This document shows positions 1-11,137 of a DNA stretch of 64,000 nucleotides, one piece after another (position 1 is the first letter of the stretch; every line of letters begins with the position of its first letter). The DNA comes from Sialis fuliginosa (taxonomy: Eukaryota > Arthropoda > Insecta > Megaloptera > Sialidae), in NCBI GenBank assembly GCA_961205875.1, contig OY540809.1, positions 33,864,267 through 33,928,266 on the forward strand, written 5' to 3'. Below the pieces are notes generated by a model that worked only from the letters and a program-made list of their open reading frames with translations, was not told the DNA's origin and did not search any database. Made by a program: the position numbers and the translations under genes.

Positions 1-930
1 AAAAACCATATGTGAACCTATGTCCGGAAATTCTACGTGAGGGTACTACAGTCTTTTGTCCAAAATTAGTGTTTATTTAATATCTAGAGAACCCATTGTG
101 GTACAGTTATGAAATTTTATACAGGGTTTGATATTAATAAATTTTATCGATTTCCAGTATCAAATAGTAATAATTTACAGCAGAGGCGTATGGGGCCAGT
201 GGCCCCGCTGTTTTTTATTAAGTATTTTGCTGTTCTTGAATTTTTTGCTGAGTTGGGTTCTTGTAGAAAATTATATGATACAAAATATACAAAAAAATAC
301 TTTGTTCATTTGTAGTATGATTAACCGTTTTCAAAAAATATCGAAAAAAGAAAGCACTGCAGAATTTTACTTAATACGGATGCTTCAAAATACACAAAAT
401 AAGTTTATATTCTTGTTTTATAATTAAAAATAAGATGAAAAGTTAATATAAATAATAAATATACCTCCAAAACTGTATTTTTAACAACATAAATGTCATA
501 GAAAAAGAATATAAAGTTATTTTGTGTAGTTTGAAGCATCCGTATTAAGTAAAATTCTGCAGTACTTTTTTTTATTCGATATTTCTCGTAAACGGTTGAT
601 CTTATGACAAATGAACAAAGTATATTTTTGTGTATTTATATGTATTTTGTATCATATAATCTTCTTCAAGAACCCAACTCAGGAAAAAAATCAAGAACAA
701 AAAATGACTTAATAAAAATCGGCGGGTCCACTGGCCACACACACTCTAAATTATTATTATTATTGGATACTATAAATCGATAACACTTATTAATACTAAA
801 ACTTGTTTCAAATTTCATAACTGTAGCACAGTGGGTTCTCTAGATATTAAATAAACACTTATTTTGGATAAAAGGCTGTAGCTCCCTTACGAAGAATTTC
901 CGGACATAAGATTTTTTGCTTAAAATTACA
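1..930. repeat. Large fold-back (palindromic) element, cut by window start
   Basis: Two arms read as reverse complements. The left arm covers about 1-425 and the right arm about 493-930, around a short AT-rich centre. Matching landmarks on both arms include the CCGGACATA motif at the outer ends, the ATATCTAGAGAACCCA region, the GGGTTCTTG region and GCATCCGTATTAAGTA near the centre. The left end starts at base 1, so its outer boundary and any target duplication lie outside the window. A diverged relative of the outer part lies at about 3780-3985. The two short frames at 109-427 sit entirely inside the left arm and are not genes. No transposase is visible; this is probably a non-autonomous DNA element. 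Confidence 0.85.
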
Positions 931-1134
931 TCCTCGATCTACTGTTAAATATTTTTGCACTAGTTGTAAATCGCTCTCTAATATACAGACTAAAAATATT
1001 TTTTTAATTACTTCATTATTAAAAATAATTATCATTTTTTTTTATCAATTTGATAATTATTTATATTGCATTTGTATTTAAAAAAATAATAATCTTGTAA
1101 TTGCGTACAAACAAAACTATTTTTTTACATCCAT

Positions 1135-1392
1135 TCCCAAATTAAAGCTCGTTTTCAAAAGAAAAGGTTTTCTTCCCAGACGATAATTAAACCTAACTAT
1201 AAAACTCAACCTTCTGTGATCTGTTGTTTTTGAGTTACAACGTCTACAGACAGACCGACAGACATCACGGCGAAAATAGTCGAAATAGATTCGGGAAATA
1301 TCAAATTGCTTATTTTCATCAAAATATCAAATTCGAATAAAATATTTTAACAATACTGTACTATTATCGCCGTATAAGAAAGTAAAAGCACA
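1135..1392 (+). repeat. Family A repeat fragment (CAGACAGAC / GGCGAAAATAGTC type)
   Basis: This stretch shares an ordered set of motifs with 59140-59650, 11138-12060 and 32510-33180: GAGTTACAACG, a CAGACAGACNGACAGACATCA block, GGCGAAAATAGTC and a GTATAAGAAAGT tail. The copy is partial because it lacks the AT-rich first half seen in the others. No protein coding is evident. It is a decayed copy of a repeat family whose class I cannot assign; ends in CTTTCTTATAC suggest an inverted-repeat DNA element. Confidence 0.6.
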
Positions 1393-1667
1393 CGGATGAT
1401 TGACTTTTCGGTTAATTGACATAAGGATAATTGACACTCTCTTATATTCTTACTTTAAACTATATATATGTATACTTATCCTTTTGTCGCTAATTCTGAA
1501 TTCCACATCATCTTTGTCGTTTTTCAACATCTCTTTTCACTCTTGACATTTGTGTGTTTCTTGTGTTCTTTATATTTCAACTTTGACTTAAATAACGGAA
1601 TGAATGGCTTTCTCAAACTCCTCTTTTTCTCATTTGAAAAAAAAATAGAGAAAATATTTAGTTGATT

Positions 1668-2320
1668 CCGTGTACACGGAGAAAAATATTTCATAACAGT
1701 ATACTTCTCACGTCCTCACTGCTTCTAGTTGCACAGGTGTGAACCAGTAACTAAATACATATATGTATACTTCAACATAAATTTTAAATGTATTGAACAT
1801 ACCGTTTGTTTGTCTTTTCTAAGATCTTCTACTTAGAAAATACAGTACTGACGAGAGTTAACTTGTATTTATTTCGAAATATTGCGCGGCCACGTCTTAC
1901 TAAAATTACAATATGAATAGTAATTTTTGCGTGCAAAATCGAAATATATATTTTTGGTATAGTTTAATTTGTTATAACAATAAAAATATACTATTAATAT
2001 AATTACTTTTATACAATTGTAGTATTTATTGTATTGTATTTTAATAAAAATTTAAGTATCGAATAGAAGAATATAATAACATATGAAATGAAATAATTTA
2101 TATAACACTTAACAAATAATTCAACTTAAGAATAATTAGTTAAATAAATCGTGTTAATGATATTTACGAATATAATAAAAATTGCGTATTATAAAAATTA
2201 CAATGAAGATTGTAAAAGTTACTCAATTTAAATCTAATAGTATTTTTGACACAATATTGAAATTTTTAATCGGCAACTGTAATTTTTATTAAGAAATCGA
2301 CTCCTTAGCGATAAGATGAC
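1668..2320 (+). repeat. Family B repeat, copy 1 (right end decayed)
   Basis: It begins with CACGGAGAAAAATATTTC and runs nearly collinear with 38785-40201. Shared landmarks are AAATACATATATGTATACTT, ACGAGAGTTAACTTG, ACAATATGAATAGTAATTTT, TTGTATTGT(A/C)TTTTAATAAA and ATCGACTCC near the end. The second copy ends in ATTTTTCTCTGTG, the inverse of its left end, which indicates short terminal inverted repeats. In this copy the right terminus is lost after ATCGACTCC. It serves as the empty-site reference for the palindrome inserted in the second copy. Confidence 0.75.
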
Positions 2321-2797
2321 AATATCTACTTCATATCAACTGAAAAATCCCTTTTCCGGCAACTTAATGGTAGAGTTATGTATGTTTCGTGTTATAATAT
2401 TTTCAAGATTTAGTTAACGCAGAATTTAAATAATCATTTAAATAACTTTTTATATAAATTATAAATTTTGTTACTTTTCTATTTTCAAACAATTTACAAA
2501 GAGTAATATAATCGAGAGTAAACTCATGTTTTGTAAAATTTATTTGATATAAATAGTTTTGGTAACAACAGTTTTAATAAATTAAACATTCCTTTTCTTG
2601 CTCTTGACACGATTTCCGCTGTAGAAAACTAATTAATTAAGTAAATCAAGAGACGACTTTGCATTCTGAATTTAATTTTATGCTGAATAACAAAACCATT
2701 GAAAATAAGTGAGCTTTTCTTCTTTAAAACATAAATATTTTTGTTTGTTGTTTGATTTATTTTATTATTTAGAAGACATTTTATTATTCTATAATAA
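2320..2797. other. AT-rich sequence, nothing recognised
   Basis: About 480 bases of AT-rich sequence between two repeats. I see no open frame with coding character, no paired splice signals and no inverted repeat. Confidence 0.5.
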
Positions 2798-3566
2798 TAA
2801 AACGGCCAAGTGCGTGTTGGGCACGCACATGATAGGTTTCCGTAGTCATTACGATTTATAAACAAGTGTTATTTTAATTTTTTTTACAAAATATTCTAGC
2901 TACAGCGTTCGTTATAATTTTCATTGAAAATACTAACTGGATTTTTTTTAATAGATTTTTGCACCGATAGTTAAGAAAGTAGAAGGGTGGAGGGGACGCT
3001 CTGACAACGACATTTAAATGCAAATATATCGTGACTGAAGGATTAAAATCAAAAGGTCATATAACATTTTTTGTTGAATTTTAGACCTATCTAAAGATAA
3101 ACCCAATCAATGGGATAAGTGAAAAAAAATTTGAGTACAATTTTCAGTCTATGGGAGAGGGTTCAAAATAATTTTGACAGTGTTCGTTATAATTTTCAGT
3201 GAAAGTACTAATTAAAAGTTACATTCTGAATTTTTTAAAGATTTTTTAAATTGATAGTTTAGAAATTAGGGGGGATGGGACGCTCTGATAACGACATTTA
3301 AATGCAAGTATATCGTGACTGGAGGGTTAAAATCAAAAGATCATAAGAGACCTATCTAATGACACTCCACTCGATGGGGTAAGTGAAAAAAAATAATGTG
3401 AGTTCACTTTTTAGTCTATGGAAAGGGGGTCCAAATTTTTTTTTTTCAAAAATCTTATCATTTCTGTTTTTGTGTTATCAGTCTTAGTCCGTATACCAAA
3501 TTTCATCTTAATCGGCTTAAAATTTTTGAGGACGGACATGGCGAAACTATAAGGTTTCCTATAGTC
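2798..3566 (+). mobile_element. Repeat of the CGGCCAAGTGCG...GGACATGGCGAAAC type
   Basis: It opens with ACGGCCAAGTGCG followed by a small hairpin (GTGCGTGTTGGGCACGCAC) and a GGTTTCCGTAG motif. It closes with ACCAAATTTCATCTTAATCGG, a GGACGGACATGGCGAAAC motif and AAGGTTTCC. I recall very similar framing sequences as a widespread arthropod repeat, but I cannot confirm the family name here. No coding is present. The interior contains a diverged tandem duplication, listed separately. A fragment of an apparently related end, in the opposite orientation, lies near 41402-41470. Confidence 0.55.
2900..3450 (+). repeat. Two-unit tandem duplication, about 275 bp per unit
   Basis: The motif GTTCGTTATAATTTTCA occurs at about 2907 and again at about 3182. 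It is followed in both units by GGGACGCTCTGA, AACGACATTTAAATGCAA, TATATCGTGACTG, GACCTATCTAA, GATGGGATAAGTG-like text and a TCTATGG motif. The two units differ by substitutions and small gaps, so the duplication is old. It lies inside the repeat at 2798-3566. Confidence 0.8.
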
Positions 3567-3779
3567 TAGTAATTTTAGATATTAATGCACCCAATCTGGG
3601 AAAAAAATAGCAGTTAGCTGAATTTTTGTATACACCTTCGTTACAGTGTTATAAATAACGTGTAAAAAGTCCCTAACGATATCGTGTCGGCGTTGCAAGA
3701 TATTGAAGGTCTAACGTGACGAAAAACGGTTATTAGCGAATATCTCGCTTCCTATGAATCGGAGGTCAATGGGGGTTAT

Positions 3780-3985
3780 TATATAAATGGTGTATTATTA
3801 AATTCTTGTGATGAAATTTGATACAAGGTTTAGTATTAACAAGGGGTTCTCATAAATAAAAACTAATTTTGAATAAAATCTTTAGAGGGCTATAGCCCTC
3901 TCACGAAAAATTTACGGACACATGTTCATATACCTAATGTTTTTTGCTTAAAATATATTTCTCAATGTACAGTTCAAGTTTGGCA
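3780..3985 (+). repeat. Diverged relative of the 1-930 fold-back arm
   Basis: The order of motifs (ATGAAATTTGATACAAGG, GGTTCTC, GCTATAGCCCTCTCACGAA, ACGGACACATG, TTTTTTGCTTAAAAT) matches the outer part of the 1-930 element. Only one arm is visible. The preceding 120 bases have no counterpart in the first copy. Confidence 0.55.
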
Positions 3986-4227
3986 CGATAGTGCTGAATC
4001 AGCCTGTATATAGATATAAAACATTTAAAAGACGTTGTTTTAGTAGAGCCTTTTGAAGACCAAAGCTATAAATAATATAAAATTAAAATTATTAAGCTAG
4101 AATATGTCGTTAAAAGCTGTAAATAATTATATCAGCATATCTATTTAATAAAACGGGGTAAACGCTGTTACTCTGTTACATTCATTCATGTAGGTAAACA
4201 CATATTTTATAATTAGGTAACACTCAC

Positions 4228-4277
4228 CGGGTCATGCGAAAGCTCTGGATGGTGGTGTACTTCTTCGGTCACGTGAT
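4228..4277 (-). CDS. Candidate 50-nt internal exon, unknown protein
   Basis: On the minus strand a 50-nt block of about 54% GC stands out from AT-rich surroundings. It ends in CCCG followed by a consensus 5' splice site GTGAGT. It is preceded by a T-rich tract (TTTTGTTTTTAACGAAG) that could serve as a 3' splice site, although the bases before the AG are not ideal. One frame reads DHVTEEVHHHPELSHDP without a stop and stops soon after the donor. I do not recognise the protein. No partner exon was found, so it could be a chance combination. Confidence 0.3.
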
Positions 4278-4555
4278 CTTCGTTAAAAACAAAATAGCAA
4301 ACAAAAACGATTAATTAGTGTTTTCATATTACACATATTTTCAGGTATAGTATTTTTAGTTGAAAAAAATACAGTAGAACATCTCTTAAAGTATATTATT
4401 TGAGGTTATGTTTTACTTTGCAACAATGATTGTAATTGTCAAATAAATTTTAATTCTATTTAAATGGAAATATCACACTTTTATATTGTGTTAATTTTTT
4501 TAATATGTATATAGATGTCATGACGTCATTATGACATTCTTCCGTTAGCATGTAC

Positions 4556-5362
4556 TAGTGATGTATCGAATGTATGATTTTAAACATTCGCGAACGCGAA
4601 TGCGAATATTAGCGGCCGACATTCGCGGATGCGAATGCGAATGCGAATATTGACTTTTTTTATTATAAATTTTCTTTTTCTCATTTTTTCGCTTTGAGGG
4701 GGGGGTGGGGGGCATGTAGACATATTAGCTCCCTCAACTTTTTTTTGTAAATTTTAATTTGTATTAATTTTATAAGTTTTTGTTTGTTTTTTTTGTAGGG
4801 GGGGGCACGATCCATATAATCCCTTCTCTTTTAAAAAATTATTGCATTATTTAATTGTTTTAATTTTATAACATTTATTTTCTTTAGAGGTTGGGGCATG
4901 ATCCATACAACCCCCACTCCCAAATGTATTTGTATTATTTAAATTGCTTTAATTTCATTAAAAAAAAACTTTTTTTGGTGGGGTCTAGAGTAGGTACTAG
5001 GTACTCACTATGACAAACATTTCCCCAAAAAATAATTCAAATCGGTGCCTTTTTACAGTAGTTATCGTGAATGAAAGAAAATTTTACATTCAGATACACA
5101 CACGCACAGCCGTCATGAGTAAATCAACTTTAGTACAATCAGTATTTGCTCTTATCTCGTACACGATTTTTCGACGGTATTATAATAGTAAAAATAAATG
5201 TTGACTGTTCCTAAGTTCTTAAAAATAATTATTTATAGGTAATAAATAAAAATATATTTTTTTACTATTAAAAAAAAGTAATATTCACAAAAATATCCGC
5301 ACTTTTTCTTGCGAATGCGAGTGCGAATGTTAAAAAATATGCGAATATTCGTTACATCACTA
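4556..5362. mobile_element. hAT-type non-autonomous element, 8-bp TSD (7/8)
   Basis: The ends TAGTGATGTATCGAAT and, inverted on the right, TAGTGATGTAACGAATATTC form terminal inverted repeats. The flanks GCATGTAC (4548-4555) and GCATATAC (5363-5370) are an 8-bp duplication with one change. Subterminal GCGAATGCGAATGCGAATAT motifs are repeated at both ends, as expected for hAT transposase binding. The interior holds a G-rich tandem array and a 64-codon frame (5010-5204) that resembles no transposase I know. Length is 807 bp, so the element is non-autonomous. Confidence 0.88.
4690..4960. repeat. Three diverged G-rich tandem units inside the hAT element
   Basis: Three stretches of about 90-100 bp each start with a G run plus GGCA(T/C)G. 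They then carry a variant of ATCCATACAACCCC or ATATTAGCTCCC, followed by AT-rich text. The units begin near 4695, 4797 and 4889. They look like an old local amplification within the element. Confidence 0.6.
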
Positions 5363-5370
5363 GCATATAC

Positions 5371-6261
5371 TGGACCATGTCTACCGCGTTCCGTTGTGAG
5401 CCTAAATAAGTATAACTTCAAAAATAATTGAATATAACAAAACCTAAAAATCTTATTCACGAAAAGGGTTTATAAACGTATGCACGTTGTGTAAGGAATA
5501 ACAGGGATGCTGTTCGGCCAGGTGACAGCATCTCCCTCAAAGCGAGACCGACCGGGGTGGTGGTGTTTTTTAATTAGGATGACGCTGATGAGTGGCTTGC
5601 GACCAAGTACTTTCACTGGATACACGTGCACTTGCATTCGCGCCAATAATAAAGCATCTCTTGTCTCTATCTCTCTCGCTCGTAACACTTTACTCATATT
5701 TTATAAAGGGTGGGACTGAATTTTAAGGACGAAGTCATATTTTTAAAATTTTTTCTTTTATATTCTGTCTGCCGAAATTTATAGAAACCTTATAATATTA
5801 AAAAAATGTGTTTGTATGTTTACACAGAAAAATGTATAGTAAATATTACTATACCAGTTTAGTAATCATATTGTGGATATTATGGGGAAAATTGTGTACG
5901 TTGAAATTTTTATCCATACTAATTAGAGGTGTACCGGAATTTCGGCCGGAACTCACGATGTCGATTTAAAATGAATATTTTAACGTCATTACTATTATAT
6001 TATTATTATTTTTATATTATATTATTATTGACACTATAAATGTAATTACATTCGATCGAAAAGAACGTATGCTATATAAATAATTTAACGAAATTAATGC
6101 TATACAAATAGTTTTACGAAGCTGTAAAAATTGCAGAATATGTAGAAAACACAATTTTTATATTTTAATGTATTTTCTTAAAGAAATACCATATAGAACA
6201 ATGTTATATTAATTTAAGATAATAATCTATGTATTTATATTTAAAATATAATATAATAAAT
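5371..6261. other. Unassigned stretch with a GC-richer island at 5500-5720
   Basis: Most of this stretch is AT-rich. About 220 bases around 5500-5720 are clearly GC-richer, with frames of 70-75 codons on both strands that resemble nothing I know. An isolated end-like motif, TAGAGGTGTACCGG at about 5926, resembles a hAT terminus, but I found no inverse partner. A TATTATTATT-type low-complexity run lies near 5990-6030. Confidence 0.4.
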
Positions 6262-6630
6262 ACTAATATTATAAATGCGAAAGTAACTCTGTCTGTCTGT
6301 CTCTCTATTTGTTTGTTACTTTTTCAGGGTTAAACCGCTGAACTGAATTTTGGCAGGAAGATAACTTTCTTCCTGAGAAAGAACATAGGCTACTTTGTAG
6401 CCCGAAAAAGTAATTAGATAAAAAATACAAATTCTACAAAGTCGAAGTCACTAGTAACAGTTGTATTATCTTAATTACTCTTTTCTGTCTTCAGGTTACA
6501 ACTTACAATACATTATAATAATTTTTCCAGAATTTTTTATAGAAAAAATTAATTCATTTTAATAAATTATAAATTACACTACTTACCTACAATAGTTTAT
6601 ATAAGGCGGGTGAAGCCACTGGTAATTGTC
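6262..6630 (+). repeat. Family K repeat (ATACTAATATTATAAATGCGAAAG ... GCGGGTGAAGCC type), copy 1
   Basis: It begins with ACTAATATTATAAATGCGAA and CTGTCTGTCTGTCTC. It continues with AAACCGCTGAACTGAATTTTGGCAGG and ACATAGGCTACTTTGTA-like text, and ends with GGCGGGTGAAGCCACTGGT. The 57750-58250 region carries the same ordered motifs. This frame is common in insect non-autonomous repeats, often discussed with Helitrons, but I cannot prove the class here. No coding is present. Confidence 0.55.
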
Positions 6631-6784
6631 AGTATTATTATCTATATAAAGTACATATTTTTATGAAAAGTACTTCGCTAATGAAATATTCTAGTAGGTA
6701 CCAAAATTTGCAGCAAATGATAAAATTACTTTTTTTTAAGCAATACAGTTACATTTTTTTTAATTGCTATATATACGTAACAAG

Positions 6785-8300
6785 TAGGGTTTGCAATCCC
6801 GCAATGCGGGATCCCGCATTCCCGCGGGATCCCGCACGTTTTGGAGATCTGCGGATCCCGCACTGAAAGTGCGGGATCCGCGCGGAATTTTTTGAACATT
6901 AAATTTGTAGGTCGCGTGCGTTTTGAATACTTGTAAAGCGTAAATATGAATAAAAAAGGTAACAATTTTGAAAAAAAAAATTAAGGTTGAGATGACTGAA
7001 TATGAAACTAGTGAAGTAAATTATATTTCTTGTTCACGATTAGTTAAGTGGTTACACTGAGTGCGACTCAGGCGACGAAAGAAGTTCGAACAGCCCCCAG
7101 ATTACAAAAAAAAAAAAAAAACATAAAAAATACAAAAATTTAGAAGAAGAATAGCAGATTAAATGAAAGTTAACCACAAAAATTTAATACACAAAATTCG
7201 ATCTACATGATATTTTTTTAACAGTATTATCCCTAAAATACAACCGTAAATAATGATATTTAGTGGTTTAGTTTTACGTGACATACCGTATTTACTAGGG
7301 TGTTTTTTTTAAATTTATTTTTTTATTTTTTCGGTCCCGCTAGCCTATGTTTTAGCTTTGGATCAAAAGTTAATTGTCCCAAAATTTCAGACTCATAGAT
7401 CAAACCTGTGGACGGCGCAAACCGAGTCATTTTCCCATTTGATTAACATGGGAAAAATTACTTTTTTACTTATGCGTGAATATTTCGTTGAAAAATTTAT
7501 TTATTTTAATTTCTTACAGCAGCATATCATAGAGAATTAAATTTCTTATAAAAAAGATCCCAAGTGCTCAAATCATAGATCGAATATTTTTAAAGATATG
7601 TTCGTTTAAACATTATCATAAAAAGTAAAATCAAATTTTTATGATAATTTTTAAACAAACATTTCTTAAAATTTATTGGATTTATGAATTAAACACTTAA
7701 TTCTCTTTCAAAAAAAAAAATTGTTTTCAACGAGATATTCACGCGTAAGTAAAAAAGTAATTTTTCCCATGTTAATCAAATGGGAAAAAGACTCGGTTTG
7801 CGCCATTCACAGGTTTGATCTATGAGTCTGAAATTTTGGGATAATTAACTTTTGATCCAAATCTAAAACATAGGCCTGCGGGATCGAAGAAATAAAAAAA
7901 AAAAAAAACACCCTAATATATACCTACGTATAAAACAAGGGCTAATTTATACGCAATCAAGGAGTTAAAAAAATTGAAATGAATAATCGAACAAAAAGAC
8001 AAAAGTAGTTAGTAGCATCTTGTCCTTGTACCTAACATATTAGACAACCTCCTATTTACAGGTGTATTTTATGGATTTTACATCGGTCTATACGGTACGA
8101 GTTACGTTTACGTATCATATGTTACCACTATGAAAATATTTTTCATTAGTTAATTTTCATGTTAACTAAATAATAGTAACTTTAAGTATGAATAACAAAA
8201 TTTTTGGAAAAACTGCGGGATCCCGCGGGATCCCGCGGGATTTGAGAATTTCCCGCAAAATTCCCGCGGGAAAAAAAAGTCTGCGGGATTGCAAACCCTA
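6785..8300. mobile_element. hAT-type element D with perfect TIRs and TSD; carries nested palindrome
   Basis: The perfect 19-bp terminal inverted repeats start TAGGGTTTGCAATCCCGC (6785-6803 and 8282-8300). The 8-bp duplication GTAACAAG flanks them at 6777-6784 and 8301-8308. Palindromic subterminal motifs GCGGGATCCCGC are clustered at both ends. No transposase frame is visible, so it is non-autonomous. Its interior was later split by a palindromic element at 7298-7913; without that insert it would be about 900 bp. Exact ends and exact duplication suggest a fairly recent insertion. Confidence 0.95.
7298..7913. mobile_element. Palindromic element C, copy 1 (TA target), nested in hAT element D
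   Basis: The 616-bp element is a near-complete inverted repeat. Ends are GGGTGTTTTTTT and AAAAAACACCC, each flanked by TA. Arms share TTTGGATCAAAAGTTAATT, TTCAGACTCATAGATC, GGCGCAAACCGAGTC, TTTGATTAACATGGGAAAA and ACTTATGCGTGAATAT-like blocks in inverse order. There is no coding; the 60-codon frame at 7358-7540 is inside the left arm. Further copies: 39338-39896 (full), 50830-51141 and 59759-59935 (left parts only). The TA target suggests a mariner-type or similar mobiliser, which is inference. Confidence 0.92.
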
Positions 8301-8308
8301 GTAACAAG

Positions 8309-9529
8309 CAAGGCAGATGTACTTTTTCTTTACGTTCATATATTCTTAAGTAAATATCGTTTAAAAAACCATGCTTGTATCGTAGACAAATATCACGACA
8401 AGTATTTTTTAGATAGAAATAAAAATATTTTATTTTATACAATTTAAAATATTTATATTTTTAAAATTTTCCTATTTGAATTTATGAATATATATATTAA
8501 ATGACAAAACCATAAATTAAAATAATTATTCTGATGCTAATGGTTTTTTAATGTTTTTTTTTTTCATTTCGTATAAAATATATTCGGACATGCTGGAGGG
8601 TTAAAAGGGTTGAATTGATCGCACGTAATGGACGAGATAAATAAAATGAAAATTGTTTCGGATTGAACGTAACATAAAACATCTGCTCTGCGGTTTGTAG
8701 GCTTTAAATAAAAAGGATAAAACGAATAATGAAGTGGTTTGTGTTTTAAATGTTCTATTAATGATTCTACATCGTTTTCTACTTACATGTAAACTTTTCT
8801 AATCCAGAAAAAAATTTTATATACCTATCGATGATTTTAATATTCCTTTTCAAGAAATTAAAATTGCGATTGATTGTTAACTAACGCTCAGGGAATACAT
8901 AGGTCAAATAAATAAAAATATTTACTTGATAGAATTCACATGAGATCCTAGAATTAGTTAGATTAGATATCACTATACTCCATCAAGAAGCTGAGCGCTG
9001 AATAGCCCAGAAAAATAAGGCGAAAAACTGTGTGAAAAAAATCCAAGTTAAGTTTTCTTACCGGGATTATCTATATATTGGCATAAGAATTAACGTATGA
9101 AGTCCATTGCGAAATCGTTGGCGCAAAAAATGTTATTCAAGGTCAAAAGTCGCGAAAATCGTTTTTTTTTTCCAAATATCTGATAGTGAATTTTATTATC
9201 TACAATAAATAAATGACGATACTTTTTGACAAAGTGCGTTGTTAAGCCGCAAATCGCGAAAAACGAATGTACCCCTAAATCCAAAATGGCGGAAAAACAT
9301 CCCGGGGGATAAAATCTAAAACTTGAATTTAAACTTCTTTTAATGGGCCTCAACTTTCATCCTGTCCTCTCCGATTCCGAACTAAAATTCTAGATTGCTT
9401 GGACTATAACAAGTGAAGTTAAATAAAAGCTTGTAACAATTAATGTATTTCACAAATCTAGAAATTTGGTAAAAAATACACTTCGTAATATTGACATCTG
9501 AACATGCCAAAATTAATGATTGAGCAATC
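8309..9529. other. Unassigned 1.2 kb, partly repeat-like
   Basis: The first part is AT-rich with nothing visible. From about 8990 to 9370 the text changes character, with AAATCGCGAAAAACGAATG and CCAAAATGGCGGAAAAA motifs reminiscent of dispersed insect repeats. I found no second copy in this window and no terminal inverted repeats. The 87-codon minus frame at 9090-9353 has no recognisable domain. Confidence 0.35.
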
Positions 9530-9537
9530 ATAAATAA

Positions 9538-10179
9538 TAGACTTGTGTAGTTCACGAATGAACTAGTTCAAAAGAGCGCTCCCACACGAGACTAGAGGAA
9601 CTAGTTCATATACGCTCCGCTCTTTTAGTTCAATAGTTCCCGATACACTTCAAATACACGGTTCTAAAAATGAGATTGTACGAATTTTATGTTTAATAAT
9701 TTACGTTTTCAATACTTTATTACCAATTTTGAATTTGTTTTACTAAAGATATATTATATTGAATTTTTTTTAGTTCACATGAATGCAATATGTCTGTCAA
9801 AAGCACGTGATTTTTATGTTATTTTATAACAATCAGAAAAGAATGTCACAGATTTTAATGAAATTAAAATATATTGCTTAAATTACAATAAATAATGTAT
9901 CATTGAAAATTAAAAAAAGAAGATTATTGCAAATATATACATTTAAAAATATCGATCTTGTCTATAAATTAATTGCAACAGTTTGCATAGTAGTACAAAA
10001 TTACTAATTAAATAATTTAATTATACATTAAAATTCAACAATCCAATATATCTAAATCAATAAATTGTCATCGTATAGTCCAGAAAAAAATTCTATGAAC
10101 TAGAAGAACGAACTAGTTCATTAAAGACTACTGAATTATAGGAAGCACACTCTGTCATGAACTAAAATTCCCAACTCTA
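9538..10179. mobile_element. hAT-type element X, perfect 8-bp TSD, palindromic subterminal sites
   Basis: It is flanked by ATAAATAA on both sides (9530-9537 and 10180-10187). The left end TAGACTTGTGTAGTTCA and inverted right end TAGAGTTGGGAATTTTAGTTC share the first bases and a TAGTTCA core. The palindrome GAACTAGTTC occurs at 9560-9569, 9598-9607 and 10110-10119, close to the ends, and is a candidate transposase binding site. The interior is AT-rich and carries no transposase. Length is 642 bp. Confidence 0.88.
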
Positions 10180-10187
10180 ATAAATAA

Positions 10188-11025
10188 CATATGTTATTTT
10201 ATAAATATTAATGATATGTTATTTAGAGTAGAACCTATTGTATAGCCCCTAGGAAAGAACCTGTGGTCCTCTGAACTTCGTGAATGTAACCTGCCCTGAT
10301 CGCTTGGGGGCATATCCTAATCCCACCAGTCATCCACGTTTGGTGTAGGCTGTGACGTCAAATATACAAAATAGCTGGCTGTATATGAATAATTAAAGCC
10401 AATAAAAAAAATATGTTATTTAGTTTTACAAGATTACCCATTAGATTCAGCAGACCATTATTAATAAACCAATAACCATTATACAAAACTAATAAAAGGG
10501 TTCGATTACTTGCACATTTATAAATTCACAACCGATTAAAACAAACTTATACACCATGTTCTTTATAATTACTGATCGCATAATATACACCGAATTTAAT
10601 CGTGCACAAATTCATTAATTTATTTATTCCGTTCAGAAATCATTAGCGCGTTTAATAAGCAAAGACAAAGACCAAACCATATAGCGTGTATGTGGAAGTG
10701 AGAGAGAAACGTATATAGGTTGAAGTATTTATACTCTTCAATGAACATTTGGTAAATGAACGGGAAAATAAAGAATGCAATATCTAAGCTAGATTATGTG
10801 TAAAGCGGAACTTTATCTAAAATGTTACTTAATGCAGTGGGAAGGGGGAGAGGGGTAACTGTTAAGTTCTACTTCGATTAAATGTGTGGAAGAAGAAAAT
10901 AGAAACGAACTTTGGGGGATGTGTTTTGCTTCCTGTTTATGGTTAAAATGTGTTTTTGCTATAACATTTTCTATTTTATTAAATCAATAGGTATCTACAA
11001 CTACTGGAAAAACAATGTCAATGTC
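10188..11025. other. Unassigned stretch
   Basis: AT-rich for the most part. About 120 bases at 10231-10350 are GC-richer (ACCTGTGGTCCTCTGAACTT, GATCGCTTGGGGGCATATCC) but have no long open frame on either strand. No repeat copy of this block was seen in the window. Confidence 0.35.
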
Positions 11026-11132
11026 ACTCGACACGTGTTTCGACTTCACAAGAAATCCTCATCAGGAGTCTAACAGTTCCAGACTGTGAGTCAGGATGAG
11101 GCTTTCTTGTGAAGTCGAAATACGTGTCGAGT
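11026..11132. repeat. Hairpin-forming inverted repeat
   Basis: The left arm ACTCGACACGTGTTTCGACT continues with TCACAAGAAATCCTCATC. It is matched inversely by the right arm ending AAGTCGAAATACGTGTCGAGT. Arms are about 45 nt with a short centre near TTCCAGACTG. Together they could fold into a long stem. The block sits directly against the following family A repeat and may belong to a larger element. Confidence 0.85.
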
Positions 11133-11137
11133 ATGAG

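Noticed and set aside
109-427. Two overlapping frames of 68 and 99 codons
   Set aside because: They lie within the arm of the fold-back element and have no protein-like features.
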